Part shown: in pieces, positions 8,167 to 17,242 of the stretch
Position numbering within the stretch: position 1 is the stretch's first letter
Layout: each line of letters starts with the position of its first letter
Assembly: GCF_019880635.1 (NCBI RefSeq)
Contig: NZ_JAINVX010000001.1
Coordinates: forward strand, 806,001-870,000
DNA: 64,000 bases
Direction: 5' to 3'
DNA from: Hanstruepera marina
Lineage (GTDB): Bacteria; Bacteroidota; Bacteroidia; Flavobacteriales; Flavobacteriaceae
The notes under the pieces: model-generated
Seen by the model: the letters and a program-made list of their open reading frames with translations, nothing else
What the model was told of the DNA's origin: nothing
Databases searched by the model: none
Position numbers and translations under genes: made by a program

Positions 8167-9261
8167 TTATGCCAATTGCGGATTTCTACCTAGAACTTTT
8201 AGCTGTCTGTAGTGTTCGGCAATTGCTGTCCAAATAGATTGGTATTCGTTATACGGCAAACTAAATTCTTTTGCAGTTTCTTTTACAATTTTAGCAATAT
8301 CTCTATAGTGAATATGACTAATGTTTGAAAACAAATGATGTTCCACTTGTCTATTTAATCCACCCGTGTAAAATTCTACAATCCAACTTTCAGGTGAGAA
8401 ATTTGAGGTTGTAAATAATTGATGAATTGCCCAAGTGTTTTTCATGTTGCCATTTTCGTCTGGTAATGGCATTTCAGTATTTGGCATAACATGTGCTAAT
8501 TGGAAAATCACACTTAAAATAATTCCTGCTGTATAGTGCATGATAAAGAATCCAATTAAAACCTGCCACCAAGTATAGCCTAACGATAGTGGTAAAACTA
8601 CCCAAATGGCATAATATAAAATTTTACCAACAATTAGTTTTGTCCATTGTGTTGCTGGATTTGGAAATTCACCATAAGACAGACGCCTTTTTAAGTATTG
8701 GTATGTTTGTTTAAAATCTGTAGTTATGGCCCAATTTACTGTAAGTAATCCATATAAGAAGAAGGCATAAAACCTTTGGTACTTATGAATTTTAAACCAT
8801 TTGGCATGTTTTGAAAAACGAATAATTCTACCTGCATCAATATCTTCGTCATGGCCTTGAATATTAGTGTAGGTGTGGTGCAAAACATTATGTTGAACTT
8901 TCCAATTGTAATCGTTTCCTGCTAAAATATGAATACTACTACCCATTAATTTATTGACCCATTTTTTACTCGAAAAAGAGCCATGATTGGCATCATGCAT
9001 AACATTCATGCCCACGCCAGCCATTCCAACTCCAATTGTCATCATACAGATAACTTGAAGCCAAGTTGGTAAGTCAAGAGTTAATAATAAAACTAAAGGG
9101 CCTAGTAATAAAGTAAACATAATTATGGCTTTTGTGTAAAGCTTCCAATTACCAGTTTTTTTAAGGTTGTTTTCTTTAAAATAATTGTTAACGCGTTTGT
9201 TTAACGTTCTAAAAAATTTAGCCGGATCCGATTTCGAAAAGGTTAAAGTTTGTTGTGTCAT
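8167..9261 (-). CDS. Membrane fatty acid desaturase with QxxHH box
   Basis: 364 residues with the three histidine boxes of membrane di-iron desaturases: HDANH (H89, H93), HNVLHH (H124, H128, H129) and QVEHH (H308, H309). Hydrophobic segments near 45-62, 66-86 and 185-250 give the usual two hairpins. It introduces a double bond into acyl chains using O2 and an electron donor. The Q in QVEHH resembles front-end (delta-5/6 type) desaturases, but there is no fused cytochrome b5 domain, so an external donor is needed. Promoter box TATATTTG on the minus strand at 9316-9323. Confidence 0.9.
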   Translation of the reverse strand: MTQQTLTFSKSDPAKFFRTLNKRVNNYFKENNLKKTGNWKLYTKAIIMFTLLLGPLVLLLTLDLPTWLQVICMMTIGVGMAGVGMNVMHDANHGSFSSKKWVNKLMGSSIHILAGNDYNWKVQHNVLHHTYTNIQGHDEDIDAGRIIRFSKHAKWFKIHKYQRFYAFFLYGLLTVNWAITTDFKQTYQYLKRRLSYGEFPNPATQWTKLIVGKILYYAIWVVLPLSLGYTWWQVLIGFFIMHYTAGIILSVIFQLAHVMPNTEMPLPDENGNMKNTWAIHQLFTTSNFSPESWIVEFYTGGLNRQVEHHLFSNISHIHYRDIAKIVKETAKEFSLPYNEYQSIWTAIAEHYRQLKVLGRNPQLA

Positions 9262-9315
9262 TTTTATGCTATTAAAAGTTTATAACGATTAAAAATTCAA
9301 ATCATTATACGGTGC

Positions 9316-9323
9316 CAAATATA
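9316..9323 (-). promoter_or_regulatory. Candidate -7 box for the desaturase gene
   Basis: Reads TATATTTG on the minus strand, matching TANNTTTG, about 55 bases before the desaturase ATG. No good -33 TTG is evident. Confidence 0.4.
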
Positions 9324-9380
9324 AATAATTAACAGAGTTATCTTTGTAAAGATTTCATAAAATGTCCACAATATTTGTGC

Positions 9381-9388
9381 TACTTTTG
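9381..9388 (+). promoter_or_regulatory. Candidate -7 box for rsmG
   Basis: TACTTTTG fits TANNTTTG and lies 16 bases before the chosen rsmG start at 9405, implying a short leader. A second match, TATCTTTG, is at 9339-9346. Neither has a clear -33 partner. Confidence 0.4.
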
Positions 9389-9404
9389 TGGAAAAGTAAA
9401 AAAC

Positions 9405-10034
9405 ATGCTGCTTATTTTAAAATATTTTCCTGATTTAACTGAAGATCAAGTTGATAAATTCAAAAAGTTGGAAGCCTTATATCAGGACTGGAACTTAAAA
9501 ATTAATGTGGTTTCCAGAAAAGATATCGATGAGCTGTATTTGCGTCATGTTTTACATTCCCTAGCCATTGCGAAAGTTATTCAATTTAAAGACGGGACAA
9601 AAATAATGGATGTAGGCACTGGAGGTGGTTTTCCAGGTATTCCATTGGCTATTTTATTTCCTGAATGTTCATTCCATTTGGTTGATAGTATTGCAAAAAA
9701 GCTAAAAGTTGTTGATGAGGTTGTTGAGGGTTTGGGTCTTGAAAATGTAAAGACCTCGCATTCCCGTGTTGAGGAAATTGATGCTACTTACGATTTTATT
9801 GTAAGTCGAGCTGTGGCAGCCATGCCTACATTTGTGCATTGGATAAAAGGTAAAGTTGCCAAAAAGCAAAATCACAAACTGAAAAATGGTATTTTATATC
9901 TTAAAGGAGGCGATTTAAGTCAGGAACTTCAGGATTATCCTAAAGCTACCATTTATAATATCTCTGACTTTTACACTGAAGATTTTTTTGATACCAAAAA
10001 AGTGGTTCACTTACCAATAAAATATAAAGGATAG
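9405..10034 (+). CDS. rsmG: 16S rRNA (guanine-N7) methyltransferase RsmG
   Basis: 209 residues. Methylates N7 of G527 (E. coli numbering) in 16S rRNA; also known as GidB. Family blocks: YQDWNLKINVVSRKDIDELYLRHVLHSL at the N-terminus, the SAM loop IMDVGTGGGFPGIPLAI and the VSRAVAAMPTFV block. The frame is open to an ATG at 9375, but homologues start at the MLLILKYFPDLT position, and the longer form would contain the -7 box at 9381, so 9405 is preferred. Confidence 0.95.
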   Translation: MLLILKYFPDLTEDQVDKFKKLEALYQDWNLKINVVSRKDIDELYLRHVLHSLAIAKVIQFKDGTKIMDVGTGGGFPGIPLAILFPECSFHLVDSIAKKLKVVDEVVEGLGLENVKTSHSRVEEIDATYDFIVSRAVAAMPTFVHWIKGKVAKKQNHKLKNGILYLKGGDLSQELQDYPKATIYNISDFYTEDFFDTKKVVHLPIKYKG

Positions 10035-10037
10035 CTC

Positions 10038-11711
10038 TTAATTTACCATAAACCGCATGGTTTTGTTAAGATCCATTGTGTTAATTCGCAGAACGTAAAT
10101 TCCAGAGTTTAGATTGATATTAATATCTGTCCTGTTTTTAATATCAATATTATCAGAAAACACCATCTTTCCGGTCATATCAATAATTGATATTGAAGCA
10201 TTATTGTAAATGTTTTCACTCAATAAGGTAATTTGATTTTCAACTGGATTTTGTTGGAGCTTAATTTCAAAATTAGTTAGCGAATAATCAGCCATTCCTA
10301 ATGTTTCGCTACGTATTTCAGCTAAAGCAAAGGCAACATTTCCATCTGTTAATGTTACATGGGGTTCGTTATTCATTGGAATGTAAGTATTGTCAAAAGG
10401 AGAATCATTAATATCTGGAGTAGCATACCAGTCAGGTTCTGAACTAATAGCCAAGCCGCTTAAAGTTGGAATGAAATCAAAATATTGCTCATTTAAATTT
10501 TGAACAAATTCTGTAATCAACGGATTTGTACCATCATCAAAAGAAAACAAATCAAATTGTCCCCCAGGAGCATTGTCCAAACCATCAGATTCAGCAGTTG
10601 ATTCAGCAGAGGCATTATATGAAAAACCAGTAACCCAATTGCCAGGGAAAATGACTTCTGCTTGTCCTATAAAATCTGTAACTACATTGCTTTGGCTAGC
10701 TAATGGTGCAAAATTAACAGTAATAATTGCTCTTGTGTTTACCGTTCCAAATGGTGGTACTTCAGCAGATCCAGTATCAAAAGTATGGTTTATTAATTCG
10801 GCACCTGGAGTCCCAGTCATTTGTCCAGTTCCACTACCGTTAGTTATTGAAACATTCCGTGTGTCTTGAGGAAACCCCATTCCATCTAATTCGGTTTGAA
10901 AAGCATCCCTAAAATTTGGCGCACCAATAGGCGTGTGTGTAATGGCCGCTTGATTATATCCTGAACCATCAACATGTGCTAAATAATGGTCAATTAACAT
11001 TTGTTTAGCCGCAGCACTATTCAATAATCCAGAAACTAAAGGTTCAGCTTCTGAAATACCTGGATCCCCATTGACCATGTAATTAAAGAGATATTGAATG
11101 CCAATAGGCACATGAGCACCTTGGTGTGGTGAATCAAACGAAATATATAACCGAGTATCATGATCTAAAGTTTGACTCTCCATATAGGTTAATGCATATC
11201 TTGAGATTAGTCCACCCATACTTGGTCCAATTACAACATTCTGTTCAGCGTCTATAACTTTATCTTGGTTAATGGTATTGATTAATTCAACTAAAATATA
11301 GGCATTTCGTTGAATAAAATCCGCACCACCTCTAATTAAAGTTGTGCCATCGGTAGGGCTCAAATATTCTTCCGGGAAATTTAATACTATTAAATCGTAA
11401 CCTTCATCCCTTACTATATCGCCTAAATTTTCATTGGAATTACCATAATCCAATAAACTGTACATGGAGTCTATGTCACGAGAGTCGTTAGGGTCAAAAC
11501 CGTCAACAAAAATAATAGGCTTGTCCAATACGCCATCTACGTTATCATAAAATATTTTGTATTCACCTGATCCTAACAGTGCCGAAGGTTCCCCAAAACC
11601 TTGGTAGGGAATAGTAGCATCTATTGTAGTAATGGCACTTTCTCCACCAGGAGTTTGAGCGTAAAGCATATTCGTTAAAACTAAAAGAAATAGAAAGGTA
11701 ATTTTTTTCAT
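10038..11711 (-). CDS. Secreted alpha/beta-hydrolase (lipase-like) with type IX sorting domain
   Basis: 557 residues. A signal peptide (MKKITFLFLLVLTNMLYAQ) is followed by a hydrolase-like core: strand KPIIFVDGFDPND near 64-77 and nucleophile elbow IGPSMGGLISRYAL with S164 in a GxSxG motif. The last 75-80 residues (from about NFEIKLQQNPVENQITLL to MRFMVN) form a type A T9SS C-terminal sorting domain with the typical ISIIDMTGKMV and INLNSGIYVLRI strands. It should therefore be exported by the Sec and T9SS routes and be cell-surface attached or released. Substrate unknown; an ester or lipid is an inference from the fold. Convergent with rsmG, 3 bases apart. Confidence 0.85.
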   Translation of the reverse strand: MKKITFLFLLVLTNMLYAQTPGGESAITTIDATIPYQGFGEPSALLGSGEYKIFYDNVDGVLDKPIIFVDGFDPNDSRDIDSMYSLLDYGNSNENLGDIVRDEGYDLIVLNFPEEYLSPTDGTTLIRGGADFIQRNAYILVELINTINQDKVIDAEQNVVIGPSMGGLISRYALTYMESQTLDHDTRLYISFDSPHQGAHVPIGIQYLFNYMVNGDPGISEAEPLVSGLLNSAAAKQMLIDHYLAHVDGSGYNQAAITHTPIGAPNFRDAFQTELDGMGFPQDTRNVSITNGSGTGQMTGTPGAELINHTFDTGSAEVPPFGTVNTRAIITVNFAPLASQSNVVTDFIGQAEVIFPGNWVTGFSYNASAESTAESDGLDNAPGGQFDLFSFDDGTNPLITEFVQNLNEQYFDFIPTLSGLAISSEPDWYATPDINDSPFDNTYIPMNNEPHVTLTDGNVAFALAEIRSETLGMADYSLTNFEIKLQQNPVENQITLLSENIYNNASISIIDMTGKMVFSDNIDIKNRTDININLNSGIYVLRINTMDLNKTMRFMVN

Positions 11712-11757
11712 AGCTTGGTTAATTTGTTTCTCTATAAATGTACCATTTTTTCATAAA

Positions 11758-11786
11758 AAAAGCCACTCTAATTTAGAGTGGCTTTT
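11758..11786. terminator. Strong intrinsic terminator after pruA
   Basis: Perfect 13-base arms (11758-11770 and 11774-11786; AAAAGCCACTCTA and its complement) with a three-base loop, and A/T runs on both sides. It follows pruA on the minus strand and insulates the downstream secreted hydrolase gene. Confidence 0.9.
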
Positions 11787-11812
11787 CTTTTAATAAATTT
11801 AATGATACCTCT

Positions 11813-13438
11813 TTAACCTAAAAATGGGTAGCGATAATCTGTTGGTGTAACGAATGTTTCCTTTATCATTCTAGGTGATACCCAACGTAGCAAGTTTTGT
11901 GCAGAACCTGCCTTATCATTTGTTCCAGAAGCTCGAGCTCCACCAAATGGTTGCTGTCCAACGACAGCACCTGTAGGTTTGTCATTAATATAGAAGTTTC
12001 CGGCGCAATTTTGCAAGATTGTTGTTGCTTCATTAATAGCATAACGCTCGGTTGCTAAAATTGCTCCAGTTAATGCATATTCGCTAGTTTCGTCAACTAA
12101 TTTTAATGTTTCAGAATATTTATCGGCATCATAAACGTAAATAGTAATTACTGGCCCGAACAATTCCGTACACATCGTTTCGTATTTTGGATTGCTTGTA
12201 AGAATCACTGTAGGTTCAATAAAATACCCTTTCGATTTATCGTAATTACCGCCAACAATAATTTCAGCGTCAGCATCTGCTTTTGCTGCATCAATATATT
12301 TGGCCAATTTATCGAAAGAACCTTCGTGAATTACAGCAGTGATGAAATTGCTCATGTCTTCTGGAGAACCCATTTTGAAAGAGTTTACATCCTCAATGAC
12401 GTAGTTCTTAACATCTTCCCATAAATTGTTTGGAATGTATGCACGAGAAGCTGCACTACATTTTTGACCTTGGAATTCAAATGCACCTCGAGAAATAGCT
12501 GTGGCTACTTGTTTAGCATTAGCCGATTTGTGCGCAACGATGAAGTCTTTACCTCCAGTTTCACCAACAATTCTAGGATACGTTTTGTAATTGTGAATGT
12601 TGTTTCCTATTTGTTTCCAAAGTTCTTTAAAGATAAATGTAGAACCTGTAAAATGTAATCCTGAAAAATCTGGACTTGCCATAACCGTGTTAGTAATCAT
12701 AACGGGATCGCCAAAAACAACGTTTATCACGCCGTCAGGTACACCAGCTTCTTTAAAAACGTCCATAATTACTTTAGCTGAATAGATTTGACTGTCGCTT
12801 GGTTTCCAAACTACAACATTACCCATTAAAGCCATACAAGCTGGAAGATTTCCAGCAATTGCAGTAAAGTTAAATGGTGTTACAGCATAAGTGAATCCTT
12901 CAAGCGGTCTATACTCAATACGGTTCCAAGCATCACTTGTACTTTCAGGTTGTTCCATATAAATATCAGTCATAAACTGAACGTTGAAACGTAGGAAGTC
13001 TATCAACTCACAAGCAGAATCAATTTCAGCTTGATGGATTGTTTTTGATTGCGCTATCATTGTAGCTGCATTTATTTTTGCACGATACGGACCTGCAATT
13101 AATTCAGCAGCTTTTAAGAAAATGCCAGCACGTTGTTCCCATGGTAATTGAGACCAAGTTTTACGAGCCTCTAAAGCCGTTGCAATAGCCTCTTCTATAT
13201 GAGATTTTTCAGCTGTATGGTAGGTTCCTACAATATGTTTATGATCATGAGGAGGCGACATGGTTTGTGTATTTCCAGTCTTAACATCGTTTCCGTTAAT
13301 GTACATTGGTACATCAATGTTACTGTTAAACATGTCTTTGTATGCTTTCAGTACTGCTTCGCGTTCTGGTGAGCCTGGAGCATAAGACATAACAGGTTCG
13401 TTAACAGCTATTGGTACATTGAAAAATCCTTTTCCCAT
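11813..13438 (-). CDS. pruA: L-glutamate gamma-semialdehyde dehydrogenase (1-pyrroline-5-carboxylate dehydrogenase)
   Basis: 541 residues. Oxidises glutamate semialdehyde/P5C to glutamate with NAD+, the second step of proline breakdown. The aldehyde dehydrogenase Glu block RIVGETGGKDFIV and catalytic Cys block GQKCSAASRAYI are intact. Homologues start MGKGFFNVP, which is ATG 13438. A longer frame opens at 13480, but the TACCTTTG promoter box at 13478-13485 overlaps it, so the short start is much more likely. No proline dehydrogenase gene is nearby. Followed by a strong terminator. Confidence 0.95.
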   Translation of the reverse strand: MGKGFFNVPIAVNEPVMSYAPGSPEREAVLKAYKDMFNSNIDVPMYINGNDVKTGNTQTMSPPHDHKHIVGTYHTAEKSHIEEAIATALEARKTWSQLPWEQRAGIFLKAAELIAGPYRAKINAATMIAQSKTIHQAEIDSACELIDFLRFNVQFMTDIYMEQPESTSDAWNRIEYRPLEGFTYAVTPFNFTAIAGNLPACMALMGNVVVWKPSDSQIYSAKVIMDVFKEAGVPDGVINVVFGDPVMITNTVMASPDFSGLHFTGSTFIFKELWKQIGNNIHNYKTYPRIVGETGGKDFIVAHKSANAKQVATAISRGAFEFQGQKCSAASRAYIPNNLWEDVKNYVIEDVNSFKMGSPEDMSNFITAVIHEGSFDKLAKYIDAAKADADAEIIVGGNYDKSKGYFIEPTVILTSNPKYETMCTELFGPVITIYVYDADKYSETLKLVDETSEYALTGAILATERYAINEATTILQNCAGNFYINDKPTGAVVGQQPFGGARASGTNDKAGSAQNLLRWVSPRMIKETFVTPTDYRYPFLG

Positions 13439-13477
13439 GGGTGTTTTATTTTTACAATTAGTATAAATTTCGAGCTG

Positions 13478-13485
13478 CAAAGGTA
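13478..13485 (-). promoter_or_regulatory. -7 box for pruA
   Basis: Reads TACCTTTG followed by CA on the minus strand, an excellent match to the TANNTTTG box of Bacteroidota. It lies 40 bases before the pruA ATG at 13438. The -33 region is AT-rich without a clear TTG. Confidence 0.6.
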
Positions 13486-13587
13486 CGATATTTTTGACTA
13501 TTTTTTTGAAAGAAAGCCTCTTAAAAGCACGTTAAAAGTTTTTGAATTTTTTGTAAGTTGCTATCGTAAAAGAAGACTACTCCATTT

Positions 13588-14307
13588 ATGTGTACAGTAA
13601 CATTAACACCATTAGGAAAACAAGATTTTGTACTTTACTCAAATAGAGATGAAGCACCTTCAAGAATTTCTAAGCCGCCTAAATTTTATAACTATAAAAA
13701 TATAAAGCTTCTTTATCCTGAAGATGTGGAATCTGCCGGGACGTGGATTGGCTTGAGCGAAAAACAACGCCTTATTTGTTTGTTGAATGGTGGTTTTGAT
13801 ATTCACGAAAGACAAGCAAATTACAGACACAGTAGAGGCATAGTAGTAAAGGATCTCTTGTCTTCTAATGCTATTGAAGATTCTGTAGCTCAATATGATT
13901 TGTTGGATATTGAGCCATTTACCATGATTATAGTTGATTGGAGCAAAAACCTTAAATTTTATGAGTTAGTTTGGGATGGTCAGCAAAAACATTTTAGAAC
14001 ATTAGAGCAAAGACCCCATATTTGGTCGTCATCAACCCTTTATAATAGTGAGATGAGAACTGAACGGCAAGAATGGTTTAAAAAGTTTAAATCTGAACAT
14101 GAACTTAATTCTGAAACGCTTGATGTTTTCCATAGAATAGCTGGAAAAGGAAATACTGATTATGGTGTTATTATGGATCGTGGTTTTGTGAAAACTACCA
14201 GTATAACTAAAGTTGAAAAACACGATGCTAAAGTATCAATGGATTATGAAGATTTGGCTACCCATGATCATTCGGTTGAATTTTTAAACCAAGCACCTTT
14301 CAACTAA
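13588..14307 (+). CDS. NRDE family protein (TANGO2-like)
   Basis: 239 residues beginning MCTVTLTPLGKQDFVLYSNRDEAPSR, which contains the SNRDE signature of the NRDE/TANGO2 family. This fold belongs to the N-terminal nucleophile hydrolase group, and C2 after Met is the likely nucleophile position if the protein is catalytic. The biochemical role of bacterial members is unknown; eukaryotic TANGO2 is tied to lipid or haem handling. It overlaps the next gene by one base (TAATG), so the two are almost certainly co-translated. Confidence 0.85.
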   Translation: MCTVTLTPLGKQDFVLYSNRDEAPSRISKPPKFYNYKNIKLLYPEDVESAGTWIGLSEKQRLICLLNGGFDIHERQANYRHSRGIVVKDLLSSNAIEDSVAQYDLLDIEPFTMIIVDWSKNLKFYELVWDGQQKHFRTLEQRPHIWSSSTLYNSEMRTERQEWFKKFKSEHELNSETLDVFHRIAGKGNTDYGVIMDRGFVKTTSITKVEKHDAKVSMDYEDLATHDHSVEFLNQAPFN

Positions 14308-15308
14308 TGAAAAATGATGCCTTTATTTTAACACTGGCTTTTCCTGAAACCATTGTTTTGCATGCTAAAGAGTGGTATTCACCGTATTTAAAATATATAG
14401 GTATAGGCAATAAAACCCATGTTCGTGCTGGGCATGCCGCATTGGTTTTAATCAATAAGAGAACTGGCGAATTGGAGTATCACGACTTTGGTCGTTATAT
14501 CACACCTGAACCTAATGGTCGGGTTCGTGGAAAGGACACCGACCATGAATTGGATTTTCCTCTGGTTGCTGAAATTTCGGACAATAAAATTGATAACCTA
14601 GATGATATCTTACGGTTTTTGGCAACACATCCTAAATTAACACATGGTGATGGAACGTTATATGCTTCTGTATGTTCTGAAATAAATTATAGGGATGCTA
14701 GGACTCATATTTCAAATATGCAGGACAAGCATTTTATTCGATATGCAGCTTTTGTGACAAATGCTTGTAATTGTGCACGTTTTGTTACAGATACATTAAT
14801 TGCATCAGTTACAAATTCTAAAATTAAAAAAGGACTGGTGCGTTCAAAATGGTTTACTCCCAGTACTGTTGGAAATGTGGTTTTGGCCGATAGTCATAAA
14901 ACCGTTTATAGTGTCACGGAAAGTGGCGATATATCAAAGTTTCATGGTTCCGTAGGGCAAATAAACAGAGCTTGTTTTTTAGATCGGTTAAAGCAATTTC
15001 AGCCAAACTATTTGGGTACTGTTTTGCCTAAAGAAAATACAGAAAAGCACATATCTGCACAGTGGTTAAGCGGTATTGCGGCTGGAGCATGGTTTGAATT
15101 ATTTACAACAGGTATAATAAACGAATTTAGATATCGAAGAATAGCACCAAATGGACGTATTGATGTAGAAGGGCTTTATGTTTCTAGTAGTTCAGAATTT
15201 AAACACCATGAACCATTCGAATTTATACATTACTCAAATTGCAAATTCTTTCATGTTAAGCAAAACAATATTACGTACAGATTTATTTTAAAGGAAAAGC
15301 TAGTTTAA
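14307..15308 (+). CDS. Uncharacterised NRDE-linked protein (DUF6695-like), possible permuted papain-fold
   Basis: 333 residues, no signal peptide. I recall flavobacterial homologues beside NRDE genes, filed I think as DUF6695. Two segments stand out: VRAGHAALVLI with H43, followed by a strand ending ELEYHDFGRY; and later TNACNCARFV with C156 preceded by Asn. A His first and an N-C-x-x-F-V later is the order found in circularly permuted NlpC/P60-like proteins such as LRAT (NCEHF) and DUF830. That link is my inference from motifs. The C-terminal third (after about 240) shows no motif I recognise. Coupled to the NRDE gene by a one-base overlap. Confidence 0.75.
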   Translation: MKNDAFILTLAFPETIVLHAKEWYSPYLKYIGIGNKTHVRAGHAALVLINKRTGELEYHDFGRYITPEPNGRVRGKDTDHELDFPLVAEISDNKIDNLDDILRFLATHPKLTHGDGTLYASVCSEINYRDARTHISNMQDKHFIRYAAFVTNACNCARFVTDTLIASVTNSKIKKGLVRSKWFTPSTVGNVVLADSHKTVYSVTESGDISKFHGSVGQINRACFLDRLKQFQPNYLGTVLPKENTEKHISAQWLSGIAAGAWFELFTTGIINEFRYRRIAPNGRIDVEGLYVSSSSEFKHHEPFEFIHYSNCKFFHVKQNNITYRFILKEKLV

Positions 15309-15686
15309 GGCAAAAGGAGCGCTTAATTTAAAGCTAGGTATAGCAACTTGAAACTTATTAGTTGTGGTAAAGTTAATCATACTGTAATGACCACTCATGG
15401 CTCCAAAAGGAGAAGTAAGTAAGCAACCAGAAGTATAAGTGTGAGATTCTCCAGGTTTTAATACGGGCTTTTTTCCAATAACACCTTCGCCGGTTACGGT
15501 TTCAATATTGTTTAAAGCATCTTGAATAACCCAATGTCTGGCAACCAACTGAACTGAATCTTTGCTTTGATTTTCAATGGTAACTTTATACCCATAGGCA
15601 AATTGCATTTGGTAATTCTTATAGAACGTACCTTCAAAATTTGTCTCAACAGATATTTTTATACCTTTTGTTACTTGTTGAACCAT
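15300..15686 (-). CDS. apaG: ApaG domain protein
   Basis: 128 residues, a single immunoglobulin-like ApaG domain with the characteristic YGYKVTIENQSKDSVQLVARHWVI and GVIGKKPVLKPGESHTYTSG blocks. ApaG was linked genetically to Co2+ resistance and Mg2+ efflux in enterobacteria; the molecular role remains unclear. Its stop overlaps the convergent gene at 14307-15308 by nine bases. The T9SS Plug gene lies 100 bases upstream on the same strand. Confidence 0.93.
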   Translation of the reverse strand: MVQQVTKGIKISVETNFEGTFYKNYQMQFAYGYKVTIENQSKDSVQLVARHWVIQDALNNIETVTGEGVIGKKPVLKPGESHTYTSGCLLTSPFGAMSGHYSMINFTTTNKFQVAIPSFKLSAPFALN

Positions 15687-15786
15687 AATTATTACCGTAT
15701 AAACAGTGGGATTGCTATTCAGCTAAAATAATAAATTAAAATTGTAAAGTAGGAAAATTAGCCTATATACTCGATGAACAGGGCAA

Positions 15787-17055
15787 CTAATTGGTTATAT
15801 CAATCGAAAGTGCACTTCCATAACCAATAATTCTGTCGTATCGCGCGCCTAGATTACGGTAATAAACAATGACTTTATAATCATTTTCGGTTTGCCAAAA
15901 ATTACCACTTATGGCGCCTTCGTCTAATTTGCCAGTAGCATTATCAACTACTACATATTTGTAATTGTAAAATCCTTGCTTTAACAACAAACTGGTTTCG
16001 TAATATTTTTGATTGGCATTAAACTCGAGTTTGGTGCTTTCTTCAATGGCATAATTATTAAAATTGCCATAAATATGGATGGATTTTCCAGGAATAGGTT
16101 CGTCCATTGCCAACGCAAAGTGTACCCAGGCATAATCAGCTTCAATCCAGGGTCTTTCAACGTATAAAGCCGTAACCACAAAGTTGCCATTAATATCAGG
16201 ATTGTAGGTGTAAACTTGATTAAATCTTGGGACATTAGCAAATAAATATGTGTTGTATAAATCGGCTAAACTTATGAATTGAACCGTAGAATTTGCACCT
16301 CTTAAATCTTTGTTTTCAAAATAAAAATACTCATTCCCCCCGTAAAAACTGGTTTCCTTATTGTATTTAAAAATCAAATCTTTTCCTATGGTATATTGAG
16401 GTCCAACATTAGAAATGGCTGTGTTGAGATTATTGTTTTGCACAATAAGTGTTTTTACCGTTTGTAAAGGATTGTTAAATTGAATTGAACCCGAATTGAT
16501 AACAATATCCACGGTTTGTTTTTCGTCAAAATACTTAACATCGCGTGACCGCCTTACAACAACGCCAACGTTAGATAGATTTTCATGGACTAGAAACTTT
16601 CTTGAAAACACCAATTCGTCCATATCATTAAATATCTTAATCATGTAATTGCCAGATACCTTTAAACCTCTTGTCCATTGGTTTGGTATACGCAACATGT
16701 AATGAGAATAAATTTGATAGGTGTTAAACGAGTTTTCGTAATTACGAATACGTTGATTGTCAAAGCCATCCATGTACTCTGTTTTCATGAGCTGCGATGG
16801 AGTCCAATCAAAATTATAGTGTTCTATTTTGTAGTAGAAATCATCTTCATTGCCGTTTAAGGCATCGAATTCGAGCAACAACTGATCGCCTAATTCCACT
16901 AATGGTAATTGACTTTCTTGGGTGTTAGAGCCCCTAAACATAACAGTTTTAATCATGTCTGGTGGGCTTTTTTCATGCTCAACTTGAGCAGAAACACTAA
17001 TAGTGGTAGAAAAAGTGATTAGTGCAAGAAAAAATCTAAATAGCATACATTTCAT
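15787..17055 (-). CDS. Type IX secretion system Plug-type protein (DUF5103)
   Basis: 422 residues with a signal peptide (MKCMLFRFFLALITFSTTISVSAQ). It fits the DUF5103 family (HYNFDWTPSQLMKTEYMDGF, GNFNNYAIEESTKLEF, GFYNYKYVVVD), renamed the T9SS plug family after the Flavobacterium johnsoniae protein seen closing the periplasmic side of the SprA translocon pore in cryo-EM. The beta-rich, lipid-free sequence agrees with a periplasmic role. It is divergent from nqrA. A one-mismatch box, TATCTTTA, lies just upstream on the minus strand; I give it no separate entry. Confidence 0.85.
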   Translation of the reverse strand: MKCMLFRFFLALITFSTTISVSAQVEHEKSPPDMIKTVMFRGSNTQESQLPLVELGDQLLLEFDALNGNEDDFYYKIEHYNFDWTPSQLMKTEYMDGFDNQRIRNYENSFNTYQIYSHYMLRIPNQWTRGLKVSGNYMIKIFNDMDELVFSRKFLVHENLSNVGVVVRRSRDVKYFDEKQTVDIVINSGSIQFNNPLQTVKTLIVQNNNLNTAISNVGPQYTIGKDLIFKYNKETSFYGGNEYFYFENKDLRGANSTVQFISLADLYNTYLFANVPRFNQVYTYNPDINGNFVVTALYVERPWIEADYAWVHFALAMDEPIPGKSIHIYGNFNNYAIEESTKLEFNANQKYYETSLLLKQGFYNYKYVVVDNATGKLDEGAISGNFWQTENDYKVIVYYRNLGARYDRIIGYGSALSIDITN

Positions 17056-17167
17056 TTTGAGGCATAAAGATAATCAAAATTTGTGCCTGAAATTTAATTA
17101 AGATATTTCAGTTTTTGGCTCAAGAAATTTCTCTATTAATTATTATGAAGTATGCGTATTTAATTCG

Positions 17168-17175
17168 TAAATTTG
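17168..17175 (+). promoter_or_regulatory. -7 box for the nqr operon
   Basis: TAAATTTG followed by CA, a good TANNTTTG match, 67 bases before the nqrA ATG. The -33 region (near 17143) reads TTATGA, a weak TTG equivalent. It is the only convincing promoter before the six-gene operon. Confidence 0.5.
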
Positions 17176-17242
17176 CACGGATTTTTCGAGTTTACAGAAA
17201 AATCACCATTATATTTTACTATTAACAAATAGATTTATAAGC

